A stretch of 64,000 bases of DNA, taken from contig DASYXT010000141.1 of the NCBI GenBank assembly GCA_035934555.1, positions 62,001-126,000 of the forward strand, written 5' to 3'. Below are positions 27,902 through 36,052 of this stretch, in pieces; position 1 is the stretch's first letter, and every line of letters starts with the position of its first letter. Position numbers and translations under genes: made by a program. The notes under the pieces were generated by a model. It searched no databases and had not been told where the DNA came from. It saw only the letters and a list, made by a program, of their open reading frames with translations. The DNA comes from DASYXT01 sp035934555 (lineage in GTDB: Bacteria; Verrucomicrobiota; Verrucomicrobiia; Limisphaerales; UBA8199).

Positions 27902-28176
27902 GCCCGCGCCTCCGTCGCCGGGTCATCAACAATCCCGATGACTATCCAGCGCGCGGGACTGTGATCGTCCTGAACGGCCTTGCGAGCCGCGAGCCCATCT
28001 GACGAGATAATCACCCGCTGATGCAGCCCGGCTCCAAGAGCATCGAGGGCCACCTGCGGCGAGCCTTCGGCGGCGCCCGCCTGGCTGAGCGGCTGGCAAA
28101 TTAGCAGCCGCCAGCCTTCCAGACTCCGGTGTTTCCGGGTCGCCACCACATTTCCTTCGACACGCGCCAGCAGCAT
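27898..28176 (-). CDS. BMC-P shell vertex protein (EutN/CcmL family)
   Basis: The 92-residue form starts at the ATG at 28174-28176, which shares a base with the aldehyde dehydrogenase stop (TGATG), so this start is preferred over the longer open frame. The protein begins MLLARVEGNVVATRKHRSLEG, close to the third BMC-P of the locus (LARVEGSVVATKKDPSMSG), and has LDALGAGLHQRVIISSDG in the core. The family fold and length are complete. It overlaps the next BMC-P by 4 bases. Confidence 0.9.
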   Translation of the reverse strand: MLLARVEGNVVATRKHRSLEGWRLLICQPLSQAGAAEGSPQVALDALGAGLHQRVIISSDGLAARKAVQDDHSPARWIVIGIVDDPATEARA

Positions 28177-29660
28177 CAGTAAATCCTCAAGTTGTCCACC
28201 ATCACACACCGGCGAACCCGGCAAAAAGTGCGCGGATTAGTCACACCTTCGCCCGTGGGAGTGGCAATCGAATAGCTCAGGTAGCCTTCCCCGCCCAGGC
28301 CCAGCCCGCTCATGCACGGACCGTTCTTGATGAAGAGCGTCGTATCCAGCGCGCGCGCCATCGCCGTCATGTGCTCGACATCATGCGAATGAATCAGCGA
28401 GGTGTGCTTGTAATTGTGCTCGGCTTCCAGCGCTGCTTCGATGCCCTCTTCAACACCGCGCACGCGAACGATCGGTACAAACGGCATCATCTGTTCTTCG
28501 CGCACGAACGGATGGTCGCGGCCGGTTTCTGCGAATAATAGTTGCGTGCCGTCGGGAACGGTTGTGCCGGCGGCGTTGGCCAAAATAGCCGCGTCTTTGC
28601 CGATGAGCGCTTTGTTGACCACCGGCTCGAGGCAACCGGCCCCTTCGCCCAGTTGGAACGTAAAGGCCGCCTGGGTCAGCCGCTCGAGTTGCGCCCCATT
28701 CAGCTTCACCGCGCCGGCTCCCTGCATCTTCGTCATCAGCGCATCCGCGGCACTGTCCACCACGAACACCTCCTTCTCACCGATGCAGAGCAGATTATTA
28801 TCGTAAGCCGCCCCCTGGATAATTGCCTTGGCCGCGCGCTCCAGGCACGCGGTGTGATCAACCAATACCGGCGGATTGCCCGGTCCGGCGCAAATCGCGC
28901 GCTTGCCGCTTTGCATCGCGGCCTTTACCACCCCAGGCCCACCGGTCACACACAACAACCGGACTGCTTCGTGCACACAAATCGCTTTGAAAGAGTCGAG
29001 TGTGGGCTGCTCGATAATCGTCACCAGGTTGCGAATGCCCACTTCGCGTTCGATGGCCTTATTGTATTCGGCCACGGCCACGGCCGCGCAGCGCGCCGCG
29101 GCCGGGTGCGCGTTAAATACGACGCTGTTCCCCGCCGCGACCATATTGACGATGTTGCCGCTCAGCGTGGGAATGGAATGCGTGGACGGGGTGATTGCCG
29201 CGACCACGCCAAAGGGCGTGTATTCTTCGAGCGTGATGCCGTGGTCGCCGCTGCGGCCCTCAGGGTGAAGCCATTCAACCCCGGGCACCAACTTAATAAT
29301 CCTGAGCTTTTCAATCTTATGATCGAGGCGCCCGATCTTGGTTTCCTCCAGCTCCAGCCGCCCCCATTCCGTCGCGTTGGCCTCCGCCATCCCTTTGATG
29401 AGTTCGACCACCTTCGCCCGCGCAGCCACGCCCTTTTGTTTCAATTGCAGGAACGCGTCGTGCGCAGCCGCGCACGCTTCGTTGGCATCCTGAAACACGC
29501 CATTCCGTGGCGGTGAGCTGCCGGTAGAGACCGCGCGCTGGCTTGACGCCACGCGAGCGGACGAGGAAGACGCCGGGGCGGCAGCAGGCTGGCTGCGGCC
29601 GAGGCGCCCGAGCACATCGGCGACCACCTCGCGAATCAAAGTTTCGTTCACTGCGCTCAT
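28176..29660 (-). CDS. CoA-acylating aldehyde dehydrogenase (PduP/EutE type), BMC cargo
   Basis: The 494-residue enzyme should turn an aldehyde, here lactaldehyde, plus CoA and NAD+ into the acyl-CoA. The catalytic Cys is C292 in NNLLCIGEKEV, and AGPGNPPVLVD is the segment typical of the PduP/EutE branch. The N-terminus carries an amphipathic helix (NETLIREVVADVLGRLG at about 5-21) followed by a Pro/Ala/Ser linker (to about 50), the classic N-terminal encapsulation peptide that places the enzyme inside the shell. Its stop overlaps the next BMC-P start by one base. PduL (32236-32916) would take its product. Confidence 0.93.
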   Translation of the reverse strand: MSAVNETLIREVVADVLGRLGRSQPAAAPASSSSARVASSQRAVSTGSSPPRNGVFQDANEACAAAHDAFLQLKQKGVAARAKVVELIKGMAEANATEWGRLELEETKIGRLDHKIEKLRIIKLVPGVEWLHPEGRSGDHGITLEEYTPFGVVAAITPSTHSIPTLSGNIVNMVAAGNSVVFNAHPAAARCAAVAVAEYNKAIEREVGIRNLVTIIEQPTLDSFKAICVHEAVRLLCVTGGPGVVKAAMQSGKRAICAGPGNPPVLVDHTACLERAAKAIIQGAAYDNNLLCIGEKEVFVVDSAADALMTKMQGAGAVKLNGAQLERLTQAAFTFQLGEGAGCLEPVVNKALIGKDAAILANAAGTTVPDGTQLLFAETGRDHPFVREEQMMPFVPIVRVRGVEEGIEAALEAEHNYKHTSLIHSHDVEHMTAMARALDTTLFIKNGPCMSGLGLGGEGYLSYSIATPTGEGVTNPRTFCRVRRCVMVDNLRIY

Positions 29661-29708
29661 AAACGAATTGAATGGTGTTTTACAGACCGGAGCTACGCAC
29701 CCGCGCCA

Positions 29709-30017
29709 TTATTTGGCGGTATAGACCTGTTTGCCCAGGACATCCACGGTATCGACAATGCCAATAATGACCGCATCCACCGGCGCGTCTTTGAGATTAG
29801 GCGCCAGCCGCGCCGAGCTGCCCTGGCAAAACATCACCAACTCGCCAATCCCGGCCCCCACGCTGTCCACCGCCACAATCGTGTTTGCGCCCGGACGAAA
29901 CCGGGTCGGCTCGGCTTCATCGACCAACTGCGGCCGGACCAGGAGCAGCTTGCGGCCGCTCATGGACGGGTCCTTCTTGGTGGCGACCACCGAGCCTTCG
30001 ACGCGCGCGAGGAACAT
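29709..30017 (-). CDS. BMC-P shell vertex protein (EutN/CcmL family)
   Basis: The 102-residue protein begins MFLARVEGSVVATKKDPS, has the core VDSVGAGIGELVMFCQGSSAR and ends PVDAVIIGIVDTVDV, all as in EutN/CcmL pentamers. A strong ribosome-binding site (AAGGAGGA) precedes its ATG at the right distance, which is rare in this window and suggests high expression. It lies 9 bases after a BMC-H gene. With the two other BMC-P genes it makes three vertex paralogues, the number known for the PVC organelle. Confidence 0.93.
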   Translation of the reverse strand: MFLARVEGSVVATKKDPSMSGRKLLLVRPQLVDEAEPTRFRPGANTIVAVDSVGAGIGELVMFCQGSSARLAPNLKDAPVDAVIIGIVDTVDVLGKQVYTAK

Positions 30018-30026
30018 AGTTCCTCC

Positions 30027-30320
30027 TTATTTCGCGGCCGGTTTCTTCGGCAGCACGGCTTCGACGTCCGCATGCGGCCGGGCGATGACGTGCACGCTGA
30101 CCAGCTCGCCTTTGATGGCCTTGACGGCCTGGGCCCCGGCGTCCGTTGCCGCCTTGACCGCGGCCACGTCGCCAACCACCACCGCGGTGACGAGCGCATT
30201 GCCGACCTGCGTCATCGGTCCGGCCAATTCGACATTGGCCGCTTTGAGCATCGCGTCGGTGCCCTCAACGAGGGCAACAAGTCCGCGGGTTTCGATCATT
30301 CCTATTGCTTGATGAGACAT
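30027..30320 (-). CDS. BMC-H shell hexamer protein, unusual pore
   Basis: A 97-residue single-domain BMC protein (MSHQAIGMIETRGLVALVEG), which forms the hexagonal tiles of the shell facet. The pore loop, usually KIGSG, reads QVGNA at about 38-42, so the central pore should differ in size and charge from the other two hexamers. The C-terminal extension (VEAVLPKKPAAK) is short. It lies 8 bases downstream of the kinase gene and 9 bases upstream of a BMC-P gene. Confidence 0.93.
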   Translation of the reverse strand: MSHQAIGMIETRGLVALVEGTDAMLKAANVELAGPMTQVGNALVTAVVVGDVAAVKAATDAGAQAVKAIKGELVSVHVIARPHADVEAVLPKKPAAK

Positions 30321-30328
30321 AGAGAGGA

Positions 30329-31576
30329 TTAATGGTTGATAGTTGATAAACCGACCGTGGTAGAACGGGAAATGGGAATTGCGGGACGGGTATTTTCTTT
30401 CTCCAAAAAGCGCTTCACCTCGCGCGCCACCACCAGTTCTTCGTTGGTGGGGATGACGAGGATTTGCACACGCGACTCGGGCGCGCTGATGACACCTTCC
30501 TGTGCTTTAAGGGCCGAGTTCTTTTCCTCATCGAGAATAATTCCTAACCGGTCGAGGTTTGCACAGACGGCACGCCGCACGAGAGGTTGGTTCTCCCCAA
30601 TGCCGGCCGTGAAGGCCAGCGCATCGGCGCCGTTCAATTCGACGAAAAACGCGCCAATCCAATGGCGCGCCTGGTGCACAAAAACCTTCAGCGCAAGCTC
30701 CGCCTGCGCATTGCCCCGGGCCGCTTGCTGGAGGATGTCGCGCATATCGTTGTGCCCTCCGGACAACGCGCGCAGGCCTGATTCTTTGCACAGCACCCGC
30801 TCAGCCTCGTCCAGGGTCAGGCCAGTGCTGCGCATCAGGAACGGCAGCGCGAATGCATCCAGATCGCCCACGCGATTGTTCTGCGGCAGCCCCGATTGCG
30901 GGCTCAGGCCCATGCTGGTCCCGATGGCCACTCCGTTAAGAATTCCAGTGATTGACGAACTGCCGCCCAGGTGACACGAAATCACTCGCAATTCCGGCCC
31001 GGCGAATCGCTCGCTTCGGCCGCGCACATAAAGCTGGCGCGCAGCTTCCGCCACCTCAGCGCGTCCAAGCAACTCCGCGGAGCGCTCGGCAATGAACTTA
31101 TGGCTCGCCCCATGAAAGCCCCAGCGGCGCACTCCCGCCTCATGCCACGCCCGCGGCACGGCATACCGGACGGCTTCCGGGGGCGCCCATTGGTAAAAAG
31201 CCGTTTCAAAGAGCCCCACCAGTGGCACAGCCGGCACCCGCTTGGCAAACAGGCGGATTCCGCTGATGTAGGGCGGATTATGCGCCGGGGCGATGCCGTT
31301 AAAGGCTTCCATCGCCTCGAGCACGTTTTCGTCCAGGCGGACGCAGCCGTTCACGCCGCGGGCCATAATCGTCTTGAAACCCACCGCCGCCAGCTCGCGC
31401 TCCTCTTGAATATGTCCGCCGGCCTTCAACTGCTCCAGGCACTCCCCGATTGCCTTCGCGTAATCCTGGACCCGCTCCACACCGCCTTTGTGCAGCAGCG
31501 CCTCCTTCCCGTTCGAGAAATCGAACAGGCGCCACTTCAGCGAGGTCGAGCCGAGATTAGCGACCAGGATTTTCAT
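30329..31576 (-). CDS. ackA: Acetate-kinase-like protein of the BMC locus, divergent active site
   Basis: The 415 residues align over the whole length with acetate kinase (about 400). Conserved: N7 and the ATP loop GSTSLK at 9-14, RRWGFHGASHKFIAE with the catalytic His, IGEN, and IPTNEELVVARE. Several residues known from Methanosarcina AckA differ: the GHRVVHGG motif is GFKTIMARG, FDTAF is FETAF, and HLGNGSS is HLGGSSS. In the BMC pathway it should turn lactyl-phosphate or a related acyl-phosphate into the acid with ATP formation; the changed acyl-phosphate pocket would suit a substrate larger than acetate. Its last codons run into a GTTGAT-type repeat. Confidence 0.85.
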   Translation of the reverse strand: MKILVANLGSTSLKWRLFDFSNGKEALLHKGGVERVQDYAKAIGECLEQLKAGGHIQEERELAAVGFKTIMARGVNGCVRLDENVLEAMEAFNGIAPAHNPPYISGIRLFAKRVPAVPLVGLFETAFYQWAPPEAVRYAVPRAWHEAGVRRWGFHGASHKFIAERSAELLGRAEVAEAARQLYVRGRSERFAGPELRVISCHLGGSSSITGILNGVAIGTSMGLSPQSGLPQNNRVGDLDAFALPFLMRSTGLTLDEAERVLCKESGLRALSGGHNDMRDILQQAARGNAQAELALKVFVHQARHWIGAFFVELNGADALAFTAGIGENQPLVRRAVCANLDRLGIILDEEKNSALKAQEGVISAPESRVQILVIPTNEELVVAREVKRFLEKENTRPAIPISRSTTVGLSTINH

Positions 31577-31589
31577 CCAGCGCGTTCGG

Positions 31590-31868
31590 TTACTGCAACC
31601 ATTTGCCTAAGATGGCCAATCCTTCGTGTGGACGCGGGATCACCTGCACGCTGACCACCTGGCCGACCTGCGCGGCTGCCGCCGCACCGGCATCCGTCGC
31701 CGCTTTCACCGCGGCAACGTCACCGCGGAAAAACCCGGTCACATATCCGCTGCCGATTTTTTCCCAGCCGACCAGCGTCACGTTGGCGGCTTTGAGTGCG
31801 GCGTCGCACGCTTCCAGCAAAGCGCAAAGGCCTTTGCACTCGATCATTCCGATTGCTTGTTGGACCAT
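31590..31868 (-). CDS. BMC-H shell hexamer protein, canonical pore
   Basis: A 92-residue single-domain BMC protein (MVQQAIGMIECKGLCALLEA) with the canonical KIGSG pore loop at about 37-41. It carries more Cys than its paralogues (positions 11, 15, 21). It lies 13 bases upstream of the kinase gene. It should form the main facet tiles together with the other hexamer paralogues. Confidence 0.93.
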   Translation of the reverse strand: MVQQAIGMIECKGLCALLEACDAALKAANVTLVGWEKIGSGYVTGFFRGDVAAVKAATDAGAAAAAQVGQVVSVQVIPRPHEGLAILGKWLQ

Positions 31869-31897
31869 AAGAAAGTTGATGGTTGATGGTTGTTTAT

Positions 31898-32191
31898 TTA
31901 CTTGGGTTTGGCGTTGGCCGCCTCCGGAACAAAAGATTTCAACAGGTCTTCATGCGGGCGCGCCAGGATGTGCGAGCTGACTAGTTCACCCACTTTGGCC
32001 GCCGCTTTCGACCCGGCGTCCACCGCCGCCTTCACGCTGCCCACGTCCCCGCGGCACAACACCGTGATTAATCCCCCGCCGATCGGAATCGTTTTGACCA
32101 GGTTCACGTTGGCGGCTTTGACCATCGCGTCGCTGGCTTCGACACTGCCCACATAGCCCTTCGTTTCAATCATGCCTAATGCTTCGCTCAT
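31898..32191 (-). CDS. BMC-H shell hexamer protein, PIGGG pore
   Basis: A 97-residue single-domain BMC protein (MSEALGMIETKGYVGSVEAS). The pore loop is PIGGG at about 36-40, without the usual Lys, so the pore is less positively charged. It is the first shell gene after pduL. The spacer downstream holds a GTTGATG repeat. Confidence 0.93.
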   Translation of the reverse strand: MSEALGMIETKGYVGSVEASDAMVKAANVNLVKTIPIGGGLITVLCRGDVGSVKAAVDAGSKAAAKVGELVSSHILARPHEDLLKSFVPEAANAKPK

Positions 32192-32235
32192 AAGTTGGTT
32201 GTTAGTTGATAATTGATAGCTTGAAATTGAGAAGT

Positions 32236-32916
32236 TCAGGTGCGCAGCTCGCAGGGGGTTTCCGGTTCGAGATTGCAGGCGTTGCCTTCATCCGTATCAA
32301 TATGCACCTCCAATTTGAAACTCTTATCCACACGAACCAGCAGTTGCTCCAGCGTCAACCCGCACGGGCCCCCGATGCCCAGCTTCATCTTGTCCCCGCC
32401 TTTCACTCCATAATACTCCGCGTCAGCCGGTGACATATGCACATGCCGCGACGCGCGGATCACCCCTTCGGTCATTTCAAAAAAACCCGCCGGGCCCATC
32501 AACATGCAGCCCAGCGTCCCTTTGATGTCGCCCGAAAGCCGTAGCGGCAACTCAAAACCCAGCGCGATGCCGTCCGTATAAGCCAACTCAACCTGGTTCA
32601 ACGTGCGACACGGGCCCAGAATCCGCAGATTGGAAATCACTCGGCTGCGCGGCCCAATCAGCGTCACCGTTTCCTTCGCGGCAAACTGCCCGTCCTGGTA
32701 CAGCCACTTGTGCACCGTCAATTCGCGCCCCTTGCCGAAAAGCGCCTCGACCGCCGCCTGCGTCAAATGGCAGTGCCGAGCGCTGACGTTCACCACCAGC
32801 GGATTCGGCGCCGACGCGGCACGAGGCAATGGCTTGCCCAGGCGCTGATATACCGCCTGGCGCACCATGTGCTCGACCACTGCCCGATGCAGGGTAGTTT
32901 GGCTGTTTGCCAACAT
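32236..32916 (-). CDS. pduL: PduL-type phosphotransacylase, BMC cargo
   Basis: PduL exchanges CoA and phosphate on acyl groups and recycles CoA inside the compartment. The 226-residue form starts at the ATG at 32914-32916, after AGAAG; an upstream in-frame ATG overlaps the putative operator region and adds an unrelated segment. Zinc ligands fit SARHCHL (H48, H50) and SRHVHM (H158, H160), with a further His at 205. The N-terminal helix TLHRAVVEHMVRQAVYQRLG (8-27) and short Pro/Ala linker look like an encapsulation peptide. It is the first gene of the BMC operon and divergent from the deoR gene. Confidence 0.92.
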   Translation of the reverse strand: MLANSQTTLHRAVVEHMVRQAVYQRLGKPLPRAASAPNPLVVNVSARHCHLTQAAVEALFGKGRELTVHKWLYQDGQFAAKETVTLIGPRSRVISNLRILGPCRTLNQVELAYTDGIALGFELPLRLSGDIKGTLGCMLMGPAGFFEMTEGVIRASRHVHMSPADAEYYGVKGGDKMKLGIGGPCGLTLEQLLVRVDKSFKLEVHIDTDEGNACNLEPETPCELRT

Positions 32917-32926
32917 ATGACTTCTT

Positions 32927-32975
32927 TTGACATAAACTGACGCAGAGTCAACAAAATTATTGCAAAATATTTCAA
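32927..32975. promoter_or_regulatory. Candidate operators between pduL and deoR
   Basis: The 62-base gap between the divergent genes holds two symmetric elements: TTGAC at 32927-32931 with GTCAA at 32947-32951 (15 bases apart), and TTGCAAAATATTTCAA at 32960-32975, with 12 of 16 positions symmetric. Either could bind the DeoR-type regulator. The gap is AT-rich compared with its surroundings. No clear pair of -35/-10 boxes with standard spacing was found on either strand. Confidence 0.4.
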
Positions 32976-32978
32976 AAG

Positions 32979-33788
32979 ATGTCATTTTCAACCACTGTGC
33001 AACCGGAAGCGCGTCAGCATCGAATCAGCGAGTTTCTGCAAAAGGTCGAATTCGCTTCTCTGGAAGAGATTGCGACGCAGGTTGATGCGTCGGTTTCCAC
33101 CGTGCGCCGGGATTTGGCTTTGTTGGCCGTTACCGGAACCGTGCGGCGCACCCATGGCGGAGCGCGCATCGCAGTTCCGCGCTCGGATGAATTCTCCTTT
33201 TCAACGCGCGACACGCATCAACTCGCGGAAAAGGAGGCTATCGGACGCGCGTGCGCTGAACTCATCGAGCCAAGTCAGACGGTTATCCTGGATGCAGGGA
33301 CAACCGTCTATCATGTGGCGCGGTATCTCGAAAGCAAAGCACCCCAAATCATCACCAACTCCCTGCCGGTCGCCAACCTGTTTGCCTCCGCCAGCCGCGT
33401 CGAAGTCGTTCTTTCTGGTGGGGTAATCTACCCGCGCTTGGGAGTTCTGGTCGGACCGATGGCTGTCGATGCCTTTTCCAAAATTCATGCTGATGTCGCA
33501 GTGATGAGCGCCGGGGGGCTGACAATGGAAGGGATCACCAACTCGCATGGACTGCTCATCGACATTCAGCGCGCAATGATCAACGGCGCTCGCAAGGTGA
33601 TCTTTTGCCTGGACCACACAAAACTGGGGCGGCAATCGGTTTTGCCGTTATGCGAACTGGCTCGGGTGAATGTCCTCGTAACGGACGACGCCGCGCCGGA
33701 GCCGTTGCTGGAAGAGATTCGCGCACGTGGGATTCAGGTGTTGGTAGCCGCCCTCGCTGGGGAGGCGGATGCGGCGCGCGGACTTTAG
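32979..33788 (+). CDS. DeoR/GlpR-family regulator of the BMC operon
   Basis: The 269-residue protein has the DeoR N-terminal HTH (about 12-65, with SVSTVRRDLALLAVTGTVRRTHGG) and a C-terminal sugar-phosphate-sensing domain (about 80-250, with VILDAGTTVYHVARYL and FCLDHTKLG). Such regulators usually repress until a phosphorylated sugar binds. Its divergent position relative to pduL is the same as in the planctomycete BMC locus, so it very likely controls the operon. The last codons (ARGL and stop) are inside a REP-like repeat, which suggests the original end was lost. Confidence 0.9.
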   Translation: MSFSTTVQPEARQHRISEFLQKVEFASLEEIATQVDASVSTVRRDLALLAVTGTVRRTHGGARIAVPRSDEFSFSTRDTHQLAEKEAIGRACAELIEPSQTVILDAGTTVYHVARYLESKAPQIITNSLPVANLFASASRVEVVLSGGVIYPRLGVLVGPMAVDAFSKIHADVAVMSAGGLTMEGITNSHGLLIDIQRAMINGARKVIFCLDHTKLGRQSVLPLCELARVNVLVTDDAAPEPLLEEIRARGIQVLVAALAGEADAARGL

Positions 33789-33891
33789 TCGGCGGCAACG
33801 CTCTAACAACCCAGCGCCTGCAACATTTTGCGAACCACCTTCAGTTCGAGTGTTGCTGCGGACTAAAAGTCTGACTAAAAGTCCGCGCTCC
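33775..33891. repeat. REP-like palindromic element, copy B
   Basis: The left end GCGCGCGGACTTTAGTC at 33775-33791 forms the end of the deoR gene, including its stop codon. The right end at about 33852-33891 contains TGCTGCGGACTAAAAGTC and, after a short internal duplication (CTGACTAAAAGTC), GTCCGCGCTCC. The centre is about 55 bases. Confidence 0.75.
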
Positions 33892-33934
33892 GTGCCGCGC
33901 AAAAAGTTTGAAATTGTTCGCCGCCTCAGAAACC

Positions 33935-36052
33935 ATGGCGCGCATGAAGAGACCCGTTCAGACCTTCGCGAGGAGACTTCTCGTCCCGGCACTGGCGCTC
34001 GCGCTCAACCTGTTGGCGCTGAGACAGCCCGCGCGCGCCGCCGAAAACACAGCGCTGCGCCCGCCCTCCGTCCCGCTGGTCGCCTGCGATCCTTACTTCA
34101 GCATCTGGTCTCCGGCCGACCAACTCACAGGCGCCGATACGGTTCACTGGACGGGTAAACCGCATCGGCTGACCAGCACGGTGCGGATTGACGGGGCCGG
34201 TTATCGCTTGATGGGCACGGAACCGGCCAGCGTTCCTGCGCTGACGCAAACCGGTTTGGAAGTGCTGCCCACGCGCACCATCTACACTTTCGAAGGCGCC
34301 GGCGTGCGCCTCCAATTAACCTTCATGACTGCGGCGCTTCCGGATGATTTGATGATCTACTCCCGGCCAGTCACCTACCTGACCTGGGACACCCAAGCCA
34401 CCGACGGCAAGGAACACCAGGTGCGCTTCTATTTCGACGCCTCAGCCGAAATCGCCGTCAACACGCCCCAGCAACAGGTAACAATTTCCCTTCCCTCAAT
34501 GACCGGCCTGGAAGTGACCGCCGCTGGTTCGGTGGACCAGCCGATTCTGCGAAAGAAGGGCGACGATCTGCGGATTGACTGGGGCCATTTCTACATCGCC
34601 GCCCCTACAGCCCAGCACTGGAACCGGCCGATTGCCGCCTCGCCTGAGCCTGTTACCGCCGGCGCCGCTCCGAAGCTGGCATTCTCGACGGATGTGGACC
34701 ACGTCGGCACGAAGCCGGTCTCGCGCTGGTTGATTCTCGCTTATGACGACCAATACTCGATTCAGTATTTCGGGCACAACCTGCGGCCGTATTGGCGCCG
34801 CAACGGTGATGGTGCGAAGGCCTTGCTGAGGAAGGCGGCGGCAGAGTATGCCGCGCTGAAACGGCGCTGCGAAACGTTTGACAGCGATTTGATGGCTGCG
34901 TTAACAAAAGCCGGCGGCGACCGCTACGCGAGAATCTGCGCGCTGGCTTATCGCCAGTGTTATGCCGCCAACAAGGTCGTGGCGGACGCTCATGGTCAGC
35001 CGCTGATGTTCCCCAAGGAGAATTTCAGCAACGGCTGCATTGGGACAGTGGATGTGATTTACCCAATGGCGCCTCAATTTCTCCTCTTCAACCCATCGCT
35101 GGCGAAAGCCATGCTGGTGCCGATCCTTGATTACGCTGCGTCGTCCCGCTGGCGCTGGCCCTTTGCGCCGCACGACCTGGGCACCTACCCCCTCGACAAT
35201 GGCCAGGTCTATGGTGGCGGTGAACGCACCGAGGAAAACCAGATGCCCGTCGAAGAAACCGGCAACATGCTGCTGCTCCTGGCGGCTCTCGCGCACGAGG
35301 AAGGCAACGCCGGCTTTAGCGCGCATTACTGGCCGGTGCTCGAGAAATGGGCCGACTATCTCAAGGCGAAAGGATTCGACCCCGAAAACCAGCTTTGCAC
35401 GGACGATTTTGCCGGGCATCTGGCTCATAATGTCAACCTCTCCGCAAAAGCCATTTGCGGCCTTGGCGCTTTCGCTAAACTCTGCCAAATGCGAGGCGAC
35501 AAAGCCCAAACCGCAGAATTGAACGCTCTGGCAAAACAATTCGCGGCGCGCTGGGTCAAAGAAGGCGATGACGGGGACCATTTCCGCCTCGCCTTTGATC
35601 GCCCTGGCACGTGGAGCCAAAAATATAATTTGGTTTGGGACCGCATCTTGGACCTGAACCTGTTCCCCGCGTCGGTGGCCCGCAAGGAGATGGACTTTTA
35701 CAAAACCAAGCTCCTCCAATTCGGTTTGCCGCTGGATAATCGCAAAGAGTACACCAAGCTCGACTGGACACTCTGGACCGCAACGCTGACGCAGGACCGA
35801 GCCGATTTCGACGCACTGGTCGCGCCGGTCTGGCGTTTTCTCAATGAAAGTCCCAGTCGCGTGCCCATGACCGATTGGTACTGGACGCAGAACGGCCGGC
35901 AGAGGGGCTTTCAGGCGCGCTCGGTGGTGGGTGGTGTCTTTCTGCAAATGTTATATGACTCGAGCGGCTGGAAGAAGTGGGCGGCCCGCGACAGAACTAA
36001 AGCGCGCAACTGGGCGCCCCTGCCCCCAATCACACCGGCGCGCGGACTTTAG
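33935..36052 (+). CDS. Secreted glutaminase-A-like protein (DUF4964/4965/5127/1793 type)
   Basis: The protein (about 705 residues) resembles fungal glutaminase A and its bacterial relatives. Telling segments are PPSVPLVACDPYFSIWSPAD near the N-terminus, WLILAYDDQYSIQYFG, FPKENFSNGCIGTVDVIYP, and MPVEETGNMLLLLAAL in the alpha/alpha-barrel part. A signal peptide starts at the second ATG (MKRPVQTFARRLL to QPARA); ATGs at 33935 and 33944 are both possible, while the open frame extends to a TTG at 33908. The enzyme would work in the periplasm or outside. The last codons (ARGL, stop) belong to a REP-like repeat. It is not clearly linked to the BMC pathway. Confidence 0.82.
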   Translation: MARMKRPVQTFARRLLVPALALALNLLALRQPARAAENTALRPPSVPLVACDPYFSIWSPADQLTGADTVHWTGKPHRLTSTVRIDGAGYRLMGTEPASVPALTQTGLEVLPTRTIYTFEGAGVRLQLTFMTAALPDDLMIYSRPVTYLTWDTQATDGKEHQVRFYFDASAEIAVNTPQQQVTISLPSMTGLEVTAAGSVDQPILRKKGDDLRIDWGHFYIAAPTAQHWNRPIAASPEPVTAGAAPKLAFSTDVDHVGTKPVSRWLILAYDDQYSIQYFGHNLRPYWRRNGDGAKALLRKAAAEYAALKRRCETFDSDLMAALTKAGGDRYARICALAYRQCYAANKVVADAHGQPLMFPKENFSNGCIGTVDVIYPMAPQFLLFNPSLAKAMLVPILDYAASSRWRWPFAPHDLGTYPLDNGQVYGGGERTEENQMPVEETGNMLLLLAALAHEEGNAGFSAHYWPVLEKWADYLKAKGFDPENQLCTDDFAGHLAHNVNLSAKAICGLGAFAKLCQMRGDKAQTAELNALAKQFAARWVKEGDDGDHFRLAFDRPGTWSQKYNLVWDRILDLNLFPASVARKEMDFYKTKLLQFGLPLDNRKEYTKLDWTLWTATLTQDRADFDALVAPVWRFLNESPSRVPMTDWYWTQNGRQRGFQARSVVGGVFLQMLYDSSGWKKWAARDRTKARNWAPLPPITPARGL

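Noticed and set aside
27596..28224. Longer start (28224) for the second BMC-P protein
   Set aside because: The 16 extra residues do not fit the family and overlap the aldehyde dehydrogenase end. The ATG at 28176 forms a TGATG overlap and begins at the usual family start.
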